Positions 1 to 6,974 are shown, numbered from the stretch's first letter. The stretch is DNA of 14,746 nucleotides from an uncultured Bacteroidota bacterium (GCA_946480675.1 CAMLKS010000019.1:1-14746), one strand, 5' to 3'. Made by a program: numbers and translations. Notes: a model not told the origin generated them from the letters alone.

Positions 1-744
1 AAACCCGATGGCTCTGAAATAACCAAAGACGAAGAGAAAAGCCTGGCGCTGTACCAGATGACATACGATAGCATCAGCCGCTACAGGTCGGGCATAAAGC
101 CGCACCCTATGTATCCGCAACAACTGAAGATAGAAACACAGAAGCCATTGCTGAACGATCTGGTAGATAGTGTAGAGGCATATGTAAAGGCACACAAGCT
201 GAAGCCGGTGTATTATAATATAGAAACCAAATGTTCGCCCATGGGTGACGGAAAATATAACCCGGTGCCCGAAGTGTTTGTAAAGACAATGATGGATGTG
301 ATAGATAAAAAAAGCATCCGCAAGCGGGTCATTATACAATCTTTCGATGTACGGACACTGCAAGTGCTGAAAAAGACGGAGCCGGATGTGAAGCTATCGC
401 TGCTGGCCAGTGGAAAGATGCAGGTATCGGCAGAAGAACTGAAAAAACACGGGTTGACAGAAAAGGAAGTGGCGGATTTCTTCAAGCAGATGAACGAGGG
501 AAAGGTAGGGCTGGAAGAAGACCTGGCGCGGCTGGGTTTTGTGCCCGATATATATAGCCCGCATTATGCCGGCGTTACAGCCGATATGGTGCAGAAAGTG
601 CACGGCAAGAAAATGCAGATAGTGCCGTGGACGGTGAATAAAGAAGCAGATATGGTAGCACTGGGCAAGCTGGGTGTGGATGGTATCATTACCGACTGCC
701 CCGATGTGCTGATAAAACTGTTGGGTACATACCAGGGCAAATAA
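1..744 (+). CDS. Glycerophosphodiester phosphodiesterase, C-terminal part (5' end outside window)
   Basis: The frame is open from base 1, so the gene starts before the window; an internal ATG at 58 is not the likely start. The visible 247 residues match the C-terminal two thirds of the GDPD TIM barrel. They include a YYNIETK strand whose glutamate is a typical GDPD metal-ligand position, RVIIQSFD, a PHYAGVT segment, the strand IVPWTVN, and the hallmark GVDGIITDCPD near the end. The N-terminal HRG and PEN motifs, which supply other catalytic residues, lie upstream and cannot be checked. Family members hydrolyse glycerophosphodiesters to glycerol-3-phosphate and an alcohol; Bacteroidota members are often exported lipoproteins, but the signal region is not visible. 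The gene stops at 744, just before a strong hairpin terminator, so it probably ends its own transcript. The family call is firm; the substrate is unknown. Confidence 0.88.
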   Translation, partial: KPDGSEITKDEEKSLALYQMTYDSISRYRSGIKPHPMYPQQLKIETQKPLLNDLVDSVEAYVKAHKLKPVYYNIETKCSPMGDGKYNPVPEVFVKTMMDVIDKKSIRKRVIIQSFDVRTLQVLKKTEPDVKLSLLASGKMQVSAEELKKHGLTEKEVADFFKQMNEGKVGLEEDLARLGFVPDIYSPHYAGVTADMVQKVHGKKMQIVPWTVNKEADMVALGKLGVDGIITDCPDVLIKLLGTYQGK

Positions 745-769
745 GCAAACCGTTTACTGTAATGATGAT

Positions 770-792
770 AATCCCCGCCTGTAGCGGGGATT
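770..792 (+). terminator. Intrinsic terminator after the GDPD gene
   Basis: A 9-bp perfect stem (aatccccgc, 770-778, with gcggggatt, 784-792) surrounds a 5-nt loop and is followed by gttgttgttat. It sits 25 bases after the GDPD stop codon. The same hairpin recurs with small changes at 1824, 5449 and 6925. Bases 784-804 are identical to 1838-1858. Confidence 0.8.
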
Positions 793-822
793 GTTGTTGT
801 TATAGCTATTTATGATAGCTAA

Positions 823-855
823 TTGTGTTTTGTTCGGAGAAATTATTTATCTTTG
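823..855 (+). promoter_or_regulatory. Candidate Bacteroidota-type promoter of marR-arr
   Basis: TATCTTTG at 848-855 fits the Bacteroidota -7 consensus TAnnTTTG exactly. A TTG at 823-825 lies 22 bases upstream; a second TTG at 830-832 is too close. The leader to the ATG at 885 would be about 20-25 nt. This is a consensus match only; no start site is mapped. Confidence 0.5.
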
Positions 856-884
856 TAACTAAGATATTTATTCTGTAAGATAAA

Positions 885-1334
885 ATGACGAAAGAAGAAA
901 CCGTAATACAACTGCGGAAACTGAGCCAGCAGTATGCCTATGCATCGCTGCAAATGCATGAGGCCATAGCCCGTGAGGCGGGTTTTTCTGCTACCGACCA
1001 TAAGTACCTGGGCTTTTTCCTGCAGCGCGGTGCGCTGACGGCGGGGGAACTGGCAGCGCTGACGGGGCTGACCACCGGGGCGGTAACGGGGCTGATAGAC
1101 CGATTTGAGCAAAAGAAACTGGTGAAGCGCCAGCCCGATAAAGAAGACAGGCGCAAGGTGATTATAGTGCCGGATGTGAAGAAGATAACGGCGCTGATAC
1201 AGCCTTTCTATCAAGCCTTTCAGCAGGCTACCGATGAACTGATAGCGGGCTTTACTGCCAAAGAGATAAAAGTGCTGGAGGCCTATTTTACCAAAGCCAT
1301 AGCCTTAATGAACGAAACAAAACATAAGATATGA
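885..1334 (+). CDS. MarR-family transcriptional regulator
   Basis: This 149-residue protein has the usual MarR length and layout: N-terminal dimerisation helices, then a winged helix-turn-helix. The recognition region is seen around residues 45-95, with GALTAGELAALTGLTTGAV, then LIDRFEQKKLVKR and the wing DKEDRRKVIIV. The DxRxK-type wing (EDRRKV) is a family hallmark. C-terminal helices (residues 105-145) complete the dimer interface. MarR proteins bind palindromic operators as dimers and usually release DNA on binding a small phenolic or amphipathic ligand. The stop codon overlaps the start of the rifamycin-modifying gene (ATGA at 1331-1334), so the two are translationally coupled. It most plausibly controls its own operon; no ligand can be assigned. 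Confidence 0.92.
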   Translation: MTKEETVIQLRKLSQQYAYASLQMHEAIAREAGFSATDHKYLGFFLQRGALTAGELAALTGLTTGAVTGLIDRFEQKKLVKRQPDKEDRRKVIIVPDVKKITALIQPFYQAFQQATDELIAGFTAKEIKVLEAYFTKAIALMNETKHKI

Positions 1335-1756
1335 GCATGAACACAAATGAAAACCAACAAGCGGAAGTAATGTACTATCATGGTACGAAGGCCCACCTCG
1401 TCATTGGCGAGTTGTTGCTACCGGGCTTTATGTCGAACTTCGGGACGGGGAAGTATGCGAAGTACGTGTACTTTGCCGCTGCTACGGAAGCCGCCATATG
1501 GGGGGCCGAACTGGCACAGGGCGATGGGCCGGGGCGCATATACATAGTAGAGCCCGTGGGCCATTTTGAAGACGACCCCAACCTGACGGACAAAAAGTTT
1601 CCGGGAAACCCTACGAAATCGTATCGCACAAAGCACGGGTTGAAAGTAATAGGCGAGCTGAAAGAGTGGCAGGGCCATACCGCCGAGCAACTGGCACAAA
1701 TGCGTGCAGGTATAGAAAAGCTAAGGGAGCAAGGATTGGAAGCGATAGAGGATTAG
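1331..1756 (+). CDS. arr: NAD(+)--rifampin ADP-ribosyltransferase (Arr family)
   Basis: The 141-residue product matches Arr enzymes along nearly its full length. Visible blocks are YYHGTK (residues 15-20), LLPGFMSNFG, YVYFAA (46-50), AAIWGAELAQGDGPGRIYIVEP and the signature FEDDPNLTDKKFPGNPTKSYR (79-99). Arr transfers ADP-ribose from NAD+ to the C23 hydroxyl of rifamycins, inactivating them in the cytoplasm. The catalytic His, Tyr and Asp known in the family have candidates here in H17, Y47 and the EDD/TD acidic block. Translation starts inside the marR stop codon (ATGA); a second ATG at 1337 is possible and would remove only two residues. The gene ends before a short tandem repeat and a shared terminator. 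The family call is very strong; actual resistance and rifampin specificity are inferred. Confidence 0.93.
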   Translation: MSMNTNENQQAEVMYYHGTKAHLVIGELLLPGFMSNFGTGKYAKYVYFAAATEAAIWGAELAQGDGPGRIYIVEPVGHFEDDPNLTDKKFPGNPTKSYRTKHGLKVIGELKEWQGHTAEQLAQMRAGIEKLREQGLEAIED

Positions 1757-1762
1757 GGGAAT

Positions 1763-1802
1763 GGTAATTAGGAATTGGTAATTAGGAATTGGTAATTAGG
1801 AA
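1763..1802. repeat. Short tandem repeat, 14-bp unit x ~3
   Basis: The unit ggtaattaggaatt occurs at 1763 and 1777, and again without its last two bases at 1791-1802. It lies between the arr stop and its terminator. Loosely related G/T-rich text (ggaattaggtattggg...) occurs at 8182-8220. Confidence 0.9.
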
Positions 1803-1823
1803 TACGATGTTTTATTAATAACC

Positions 1824-1846
1824 AATCCCCGCACTTGGCGGGGATT
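1824..1846. terminator. Bidirectional terminator between arr and the pentapeptide regulator
   Basis: Stem aatccccgc (1824-1832) pairs with gcggggatt (1838-1846) around acttg. Plus-strand output continues with gttgttgttatata; minus-strand output enters the AT-rich text before 1824. It serves two convergent genes, ending at 1756 (plus) and 1854 (minus). Confidence 0.8.
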
Positions 1847-1853
1847 GTTGTTG

Positions 1854-2789
1854 TTATATAAGTGTAACGCCTTGCAGGTTGGCACCGATGCCTTTTAGCG
1901 ATGCGTAGGTGAGCTTATCCATCATGGCGCCATCGAAGCGGATGGTGGCAATTGCTTTGTAATATTTATTGGTAATAGCGAAGGTAGAGCGGAAGGACAC
2001 ATTCTTCAGCGTAGCACCGTGGAAGGTAACATCATTCAGTGCTGTGTTGTGAAACTTCACATCTACAAAGGTTTGCCCATCCAGGTGCAGGCCGCGGAGG
2101 TCAGAATAATTGAAATCGACCCCATGAAAAGTGCAGTTTTCAAAATTGGCTTTGGTAAGGTCGGTTTTGGTGAGTTTGGCATTTACCAGTTTTACATTGG
2201 TAAAGGTGGCCCCATCCAAGCCAGACTTGCTGAGCTCTGTACCTACCATAATGGTTTTATGAAAGCGTGCGCCCGAAAGGTCGTTGGCAGTGAAGGTGCA
2301 GTCGGTAAGGTTAGTTTCCGTAAAGATGGCATCGCGCACATCGCTGCCGGTAAAGGTGCTGCCGGTGAGGTCGGCACCGCTGAAATCAGACCCGCGCAGG
2401 GCGCTGCCGTGAAATTTCCTTTTATGTGCGGTAACGCCGGCAAAGTCGGTATTCAGCAGGTTGCTGCCGCTGAAGTTGGTAAGCAGCTGTCCTGCATCGG
2501 GCAATGCAGCACCGTCTTCCTGTATCGCTGTATCTGCCTCTTCACCTGCTATTATTTCCCCGGCCATTTCATTGGTGGCAGGCAGAAAGTTTTCTGAGAA
2601 ATAGTTGAGGTCTACATTCAATATCTCTGCCAGGCGGCTGAAAGTAATGATGTCGGGTACCGACTCGCCGCGTTCCCATTTGCCCACTGCCTGCGGGCTG
2701 ATGAACAATAACTGTGCAAGCGCTGCCTGCGACATATTAACTTTTTTTCGGGCGTTGGCAATCTTGTTGCCGATGATCTTTGTATCCAT
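1854..2789 (-). CDS. XRE-type HTH protein with pentapeptide-repeat C-terminus
   Basis: The 311-residue product has two parts. Residues 1-65 form an XRE/Cro-CI type HTH (KIIGNKIANARKKVNMSQAALAQ, ISPQAVGKWERGESVPD, LAEILNVDLNYF). After an acidic linker (about 70-100), residues 105-300 are dominated by pentapeptide repeats of the A(D/N)LXX/F type, for example GSALRGSDFSGADLTGSTF, ANDLSGARF, AKLTKTDLTKANF and YSDLRGLHLDG. Pentapeptide repeats fold into a right-handed quadrilateral beta-helix; some family members mimic DNA (Qnr, MfpA). The HTH suggests a DNA-binding regulator with the helix as sensor or interaction arm, but the target is unknown. The start ATG at 2787-2789 directly precedes the HTH and is well supported. 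A candidate promoter and operator-like repeats lie upstream, consistent with autoregulation. Confidence 0.87.
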   Translation of the reverse strand: MDTKIIGNKIANARKKVNMSQAALAQLLFISPQAVGKWERGESVPDIITFSRLAEILNVDLNYFSENFLPATNEMAGEIIAGEEADTAIQEDGAALPDAGQLLTNFSGSNLLNTDFAGVTAHKRKFHGSALRGSDFSGADLTGSTFTGSDVRDAIFTETNLTDCTFTANDLSGARFHKTIMVGTELSKSGLDGATFTNVKLVNAKLTKTDLTKANFENCTFHGVDFNYSDLRGLHLDGQTFVDVKFHNTALNDVTFHGATLKNVSFRSTFAITNKYYKAIATIRFDGAMMDKLTYASLKGIGANLQGVTLI

Positions 2790-2822
2790 ACCGGTTTTTT
2801 TGTTTTACTTTTTTCGATAGGG

Positions 2823-2856
2823 CAAAGGTAGAATGCCGTATGGCCGAAAGCCGCAA
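2823..2856 (-). promoter_or_regulatory. Candidate promoter of the HTH-pentapeptide gene
   Basis: On the minus strand TACCTTTG (2830-2823) fits the Bacteroidota -7 element TAnnTTTG. A TTG (2856-2854) lies 23 bases further upstream, slightly longer than the usual spacing. The leader would be about 25 nt. Confidence 0.45.
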
Positions 2857-2864
2857 AACCGCCG

Positions 2865-2919
2865 CCACTCTTGGTTGTAAAGCCGCTACTTACGGTTGTA
2901 TTTGCACAACCGGGAGTGG
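2865..2919. repeat. Operator-like repeat array / 14-bp inverted repeat
   Basis: CCACTCTTGGTTGT (2865-2878) and ACAACCGGGAGTGG (2906-2919) form an inverted repeat with two mismatches, both G-U pairs in RNA. Inside it GGTTGTA is repeated directly at 2873-2879 and 2894-2900 (period 21), and its complement ACAACC follows at 2906-2911. The array lies just upstream of the candidate -33 of the HTH-pentapeptide gene, so it could be a regulator-binding site. Confidence 0.55.
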
Positions 2920-2935
2920 TAACAGGTATAAAAGT

Positions 2936-2966
2936 AAGCATCCCCGCGCTTAGGGCAGGGATGCTT
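2936..2966 (-). terminator. Terminator of the RibD/DHFR-like gene
   Basis: aagcatccccgc (2936-2947) pairs with gcagggatgctt (2955-2966), with one mismatch and a short loop. On the minus strand it is followed by acttttata. It lies 33 bases after the stop codon at 2999. Confidence 0.65.
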
Positions 2967-2998
2967 TGTATATAGAAGTGATTGGTGGGTGTTGTTAT

Positions 2999-3592
2999 TT
3001 AATCGCTGAAATCGCCGGTTTGGATATCGCCGTTGCGGGTGTAATTGGCCATCACTACGCCTGCGGGGGTTACTACGCTGTGGGTGAGCCTGAAGGCAGC
3101 GGGCAGGGTGTGCTCATCAAACAGGCGCTTGCCCTTGCCCAGGGTGATGGGGAAGGTTTTGAGCCATAGCTCGTCTACCAGGTCGTTGTTGAAGAGCAGC
3201 TTTACCAGCTGGGTGCTGCCATGCACCTGCAGGTCGCGGCCATCGGTTTGCTTCAGGGCTTTGATGTCTTCCACCGTCTTCAGGAAGCTGGAGTTTTGCC
3301 AGTCGGAAGTGGTGAGGGTATTGGAGAGGACGTATTTATTTACATCATTGATGCCCGGCCATTCATCGGCATGGCGGGGCCAGTAGCCGGCAAATATCTC
3401 GAAGGTTTTGCGGCCCAGCAGCAGGTCGGCAGGGTACATCTGTTTGGCCATTTCCTGCCCGGCAGCTTCATCGAAGAAGGGGGCTACCCAGCCGCCGTAT
3501 TGAAAGCCACCCGAAGTATCTTCCTGCGGGCCGCCCGGTGCCTGCATCACGCCATCCAGCGATACCATTGATAATACGATCAGTTTTCTCAT
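2999..3592 (-). CDS. Dihydrofolate reductase family / RibD C-terminal domain protein
   Basis: The 197-residue product is a single RibD C-terminal (DHFR-fold) domain, the usual length for stand-alone members such as YyaP-like proteins. Visible blocks are the first strand MRKLIVLSMVSLDGVMQ, YPADLLLGRKTFEIFAGYWP (residues 53-72, nucleotide-binding loop), NKYVLSNTL, LQVHGSTQLVKLLF (121-134) and DELWLKTFPITLGKGKRLF (140-158). The last two are typical of the NADPH-binding face. RibD-C enzymes reduce deaminated pyrimidine intermediates in riboflavin synthesis, but solo copies like this have mostly unknown substrates. They should not be read as folate reductases without proof. It stands alone on the minus strand with its own terminator. 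The family is certain; the function is open. Confidence 0.88.
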   Translation of the reverse strand: MRKLIVLSMVSLDGVMQAPGGPQEDTSGGFQYGGWVAPFFDEAAGQEMAKQMYPADLLLGRKTFEIFAGYWPRHADEWPGINDVNKYVLSNTLTTSDWQNSSFLKTVEDIKALKQTDGRDLQVHGSTQLVKLLFNNDLVDELWLKTFPITLGKGKRLFDEHTLPAAFRLTHSVVTPAGVVMANYTRNGDIQTGDFSD

Positions 3593-3809
3593 AGTTGTAT
3601 GTATTTGGATTGTTGTTTACACCACAAAGCTCGGCAACAAAATGATACGGGATGGTGGGTGTATGCGGCAATTGCGGGGTGTGGGTGCGTATGGGGATTG
3701 TACGTAACTACGTAATTCTTGCTTTATTTGGAACCGGTTCTTTGTGATAATATGATAAGTAATTTTCAGAGTAAATTTTTTGATAATTTGAGGTTGTTAA
3801 TACCTAGTA

Positions 3810-5426
3810 ATGCTACAGAAAAATTTATTATTTGCTCAAGAAGAGCTATTAAATAATTATGCTTTAGATGGGACTTCGGTTAAAGGCTCCTATAATACAA
3901 TGCAATTTGTCCTAAGATTAAGAGAGGATATTAGAAAGGCGAGGTATAGCGATTTTTATCCTGAACGAGTACAAGCCAACTCGACTATAATACATGAAAA
4001 TATACATTGGTGGCAACATATTGGTTCAAACTTTGGATTTTTGTTCAGTTTATCATACCCTGCATTTATACATTACAGTTTGGAGAGTTTCCATGCACTT
4101 ATCAAAGATGGATTGTTATATAAATCTTTACTGGAATTTGATAAACAATACTTTAAAAAGAATAAGGGAATTGCAGATATAGCAGATTTGAATGCTGTCA
4201 TTAATAATTATTATGATATTGAATACGCGAAACTATTTGCGCTTTGCAACAAAAATATTATTGAAATAAATAAGGATAATAGATTCTTTCTTAGTATTGG
4301 GCATTGTTATCACATATTTTGGGTTTCTACTGTCCATACCCTCTCTGGTGCAGTTGATGTGGATTATAAATTTTTACCACCAACAAACTCGTGGTTAGAA
4401 AATTTTCAATCACTGGAATCAAACAAAGTAGATGGATTTTATATTAATTCGCCGTTACATTTAACTCCAATTGGAATTAAAGCAATTTATGAGGGGCAAG
4501 CTGCATTTAATCAAGCGCAATATCTTACTGCTAACTTAAATAATCATCTTACCTATACTGATTTTGAAAATTCAGGCTTGTTTTATGGAGTATACACGGA
4601 AGCATTTGAATACTTTTTAAAGATTACGTCTTATTTAAAACCGGACAGTTTATTGGATCCAATTGTAGGTTTATTCCTTTTAGTTTGTGATATATCTATT
4701 AATCCTAACAACGGATTTCCATTAGATATTTATGACTATGAAAATTTTATTGTGAAAAATGATCCGGGTATAAGGTTTACACTCCTGTGCGTTGAAATTT
4801 CAGAAAATGCAGAATTTTACAGAAACGAGATAAAAAAATATTCAAAGCAAGAGTACATTTCTTTGTCTAAGAAATTGTCTGATGGTATTGGGTGTGTATG
4901 TCCCTATGAAGGCATATCTCACGTGCTGCAATGGGCTAATCACGAATCAGTGAAAGAGATATTAAAGGAGGAAACTAATGAAGATTTTTCAATTGATGCT
5001 CAGCCTATTCGCCTGATATTTTCAAAATATTTTAGGTTTCAGGAGGATAAATTGAGTACCCCTAATATACTGTGTTGGATTGGTTTTCATTTGTCAAATG
5101 AAAGTTCAGAATTTGACATTGCAAATCGGCTTTATCGTAAACATCATGCGCTTTTTATGGATGACAGTGATGGAGAAATAAAAGCAACAATTTTCGAAGG
5201 TAAATCTGAAGAGAATTTACTTAGATCGTTTAATAATTTTTATACGTTTAATATACTATATGATTTGGTTTTGAAATGGGTCAGTGAAGAGGGTGAATTC
5301 AAATTTGATTACCAATGGCTTGCTGGTGAAAGAGCAGAAGCATTTATACCAACAATTAAAGAGAATTTCAAGAAACAATTCGGTATTAGCATTGATGACA
5401 TAAGGCCCACAGATAGTCATATTTAA
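3810..5426 (+). CDS. Uncharacterised HExxH protein, putative zinc metalloprotease, AT-rich island
   Basis: I do not recognise this 538-residue protein by name. Residues 60-73 read IIHENIHWWQHIGS, giving a clean HExxH zinc motif (H62, E63, H66) in a hydrophobic helix, extended by WWQH. About 160 residues later, GIKAIYEGQAAFNQAQYL (222-239) places E228 in a YEGQA helix, the type of third ligand seen in gluzincin-like peptidases. No signal peptide or clear membrane segment is visible, so it is probably cytoplasmic. The rest is Phe/Tyr/Asn-rich with no known repeat. Base composition is far more AT-rich than any neighbour (4201-4260 has 14 G/C of 60), a clear sign of different origin. A later ATG (codon 31, base 3900) also precedes the motif. 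It converges on the Fic gene. Protease activity is inference. Confidence 0.75.
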   Translation: MLQKNLLFAQEELLNNYALDGTSVKGSYNTMQFVLRLREDIRKARYSDFYPERVQANSTIIHENIHWWQHIGSNFGFLFSLSYPAFIHYSLESFHALIKDGLLYKSLLEFDKQYFKKNKGIADIADLNAVINNYYDIEYAKLFALCNKNIIEINKDNRFFLSIGHCYHIFWVSTVHTLSGAVDVDYKFLPPTNSWLENFQSLESNKVDGFYINSPLHLTPIGIKAIYEGQAAFNQAQYLTANLNNHLTYTDFENSGLFYGVYTEAFEYFLKITSYLKPDSLLDPIVGLFLLVCDISINPNNGFPLDIYDYENFIVKNDPGIRFTLLCVEISENAEFYRNEIKKYSKQEYISLSKKLSDGIGCVCPYEGISHVLQWANHESVKEILKEETNEDFSIDAQPIRLIFSKYFRFQEDKLSTPNILCWIGFHLSNESSEFDIANRLYRKHHALFMDDSDGEIKATIFEGKSEENLLRSFNNFYTFNILYDLVLKWVSEEGEFKFDYQWLAGERAEAFIPTIKENFKKQFGISIDDIRPTDSHI

Positions 5427-5448
5427 CTATTGCTAATTATAACACAAA

Positions 5449-5473
5449 AAATCCCCGCTCTACGCGGGGATTT
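5449..5473. terminator. Bidirectional terminator between the HExxH gene and fic
   Basis: A 10-bp perfect stem, aaatccccgc (5449-5458) with gcggggattt (5464-5473), encloses loop tctac. A run of A lies before it and TTTG after it. It occupies the 50-bp gap between two convergent genes and belongs to the same hairpin family as those at 770, 1824 and 6925. Confidence 0.82.
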
Positions 5474-5476
5474 GCA

Positions 5477-6826
5477 TTACTCTTTCACCTTGACCATATC
5501 ATCAAAAGCGGGTGAGCGGAAGTAGATGAATTTTTTACCGCTTTGTTTTTCGTGCAGGTAGCCTAGTTGGGTAAGGCTCATCAAGTCGGTACGGGCGGTT
5601 TGGTATACTACGCCAAACCTGTTTTGCACTTCTTTTATGGTGAGTATGGTTTCGGGTTTATCAATCAGCAGTTTTATAATGGCCAGCTGGCGTTCGTTCA
5701 CATCACCGTGCACCTGCAAGCGGTGCATTTGTTTCTTCTCGGCTGCTTTCCGCTTTATGTACAGCTTCAGTTCGTCCATGGCTTTTTCCATCGCATCCAG
5801 GTTGTAGATGATGAAGTAGGTAAGGTCGTTATCATCATATTCGGTATGCAGGTAGGCACGCGCATATTTTGCCGGCGAGCGCAGTATGATGCGCGAGATG
5901 GAGAGGTATTCTATCATCCAGTAGCCTTTGTTGATGAGGTGCCAATAGAATATGGCCCTTGCCGTGCGCCCGTTGCCATCTACAAAGGGATGTATATAGC
6001 CGATGAGAAAATGCAGTATGATGCCACGGATGATGGGGTGAATAAACAGCTCCTTACCACTGCCATTGGCAAAGCGGCAAAAGGCATCCATCAGTTGCTC
6101 CAGGTGTTCGTGCGATGGCGGTGTGTAGAACACTTCGCCGCTTACATCATCTACTACCTTCACATCATTGGTGGTGCGCCAGTTGCCGGCGTTATGCGCA
6201 TCCTGCAGTGTATCTTTTGTGACAATGGCATGCAGTTCCAGTATGCGCTCTTTGGTTATAGGCAGGCCTTTCCATTCTATTATCTGGCGGATGGCAGCGT
6301 AGTTGTTGGCTATCATCTGTTCAGAATAATTGCGCGGCTTGCGTTCTTTCAGCAGCATTTCCTTGGCTACTTCGCGCGTGGTTACGGCACCTTCCAACTG
6401 ACTGCTGGCTATGGCCTCTTCCATGATAGAGCTAAGCAGGTATTGCTCTTTAGCTTCTGCATCTACCTTATCAGAACTGATAAGAGTTCCTCCCGTATTT
6501 AAATCAAACTCGTGGAGTTGGCGCTGGATGGTATTTGTGGTATTGTAAGTGAAATCTGTTCTATGATTTCCAGCATTACCATAAAATCTTACAGGAATAT
6601 AGTTGTTGTGTCGTAATGTCTTAACATAATTCCATAAAGACTTCTTATCAAACTTCAGGTCTTTTGCCTTGTATTTGAAATCTTCCCAATAGGGATATGA
6701 TTGTTCTATTTCTAATAAATTTTCATAGTTGTCGTCAGCCGCAAGGAAATCATTCAGGCCATTATCTGTATTAAATACAGTATCCCAAATGCTGCCATTT
6801 ACCGGTGGTTTTTCAGGCTTTTTCAT
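5477..6826 (-). CDS. Fic-domain protein (class II, AMP-transferase type) with C-terminal winged helix
   Basis: The 449-residue protein carries the complete Fic active site HPFVDGNGRTAR (residues 279-290), where H279 is the catalytic base and the following loop binds the nucleotide phosphates. Upstream, SSQLEG (141-146) fits the inhibitory helix motif [S/T]xxxE[G/N]; E145 would block ATP binding until relieved. Its position N-terminal to the core defines class II Fic proteins. The flap segment GEVFYTPPSHEHLEQLM (230-246) is also present. Residues 378-440 (NERQLAIIKLL, LTIKEVQNRFGVVYQTARTDLMSLTQLGYL) form a winged HTH, so the protein may bind DNA and control itself. Fic enzymes usually attach AMP to a Ser, Thr or Tyr of a target protein; the target is unknown. 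No antitoxin gene lies beside it, as expected for an internally inhibited class II protein. Confidence 0.93.
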   Translation of the reverse strand: MKKPEKPPVNGSIWDTVFNTDNGLNDFLAADDNYENLLEIEQSYPYWEDFKYKAKDLKFDKKSLWNYVKTLRHNNYIPVRFYGNAGNHRTDFTYNTTNTIQRQLHEFDLNTGGTLISSDKVDAEAKEQYLLSSIMEEAIASSQLEGAVTTREVAKEMLLKERKPRNYSEQMIANNYAAIRQIIEWKGLPITKERILELHAIVTKDTLQDAHNAGNWRTTNDVKVVDDVSGEVFYTPPSHEHLEQLMDAFCRFANGSGKELFIHPIIRGIILHFLIGYIHPFVDGNGRTARAIFYWHLINKGYWMIEYLSISRIILRSPAKYARAYLHTEYDDNDLTYFIIYNLDAMEKAMDELKLYIKRKAAEKKQMHRLQVHGDVNERQLAIIKLLIDKPETILTIKEVQNRFGVVYQTARTDLMSLTQLGYLHEKQSGKKFIYFRSPAFDDMVKVKE

Positions 6827-6830
6827 AAAC

Positions 6831-6913
6831 TACTAATAAATACTAATAAGTGTAAAATTAGTAATAAAAATGTATAAATATACTATTTTAGTAAAAATTA
6901 GTAGATAATAGTA
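6831..6913. promoter_or_regulatory. Hexamer cluster upstream of fic, candidate operator
   Basis: The AT-rich 83 bp just before the fic start contain TACTAA at 6831 and 6841 (10-bp spacing) and its complement TTAGTA at 6858, 6888 and 6898. A near copy, ATAGTA, is at 6908. Six related sites in both orientations within one upstream region suggest a multi-site operator, perhaps for the wHTH of the Fic protein. No perfect TAnnTTTG element is seen. Confidence 0.5.
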
Positions 6914-6924
6914 ATAAGCTAAAA

Positions 6925-6947
6925 TCCCCGCCAGTAAAGGGCGGGGA
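6925..6947 (-). terminator. Terminator of the S24 repressor gene
   Basis: tccccgcc (6925-6932) pairs perfectly with ggcgggga (6940-6947) around agtaaag. On the minus strand it is followed by ttttagc. It lies 28 bases past the repressor stop codon and insulates that gene from fic. Confidence 0.75.
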
Positions 6948-6974
6948 CTAAATATTGATTGTAAGCTATGAAGA

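Noticed and set aside
1763..1802. CRISPR-like array
   Set aside because: The 14-bp units are directly adjacent without unique spacers; it is a simple tandem repeat.
2019..2597. 192-codon plus-strand open frame opposite the pentapeptide gene
   Set aside because: Its repetitive look only mirrors the pentapeptide repeats encoded on the other strand.
3731..3740. Palindrome gaaccggttc and the nearby tacgtaactacgta in the 217-bp gap before the HExxH gene
   Set aside because: They are short and unsupported by spacing to a promoter; they could mark the edge of the AT-rich island, but no target-site duplication or att-like repeat is found at its other end.
5567..6502. 311-codon plus-strand open frame opposite fic
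   Set aside because: The minus strand carries an intact Fic motif and winged helix; the plus reading is Phe/Tyr/His-rich nonsense.
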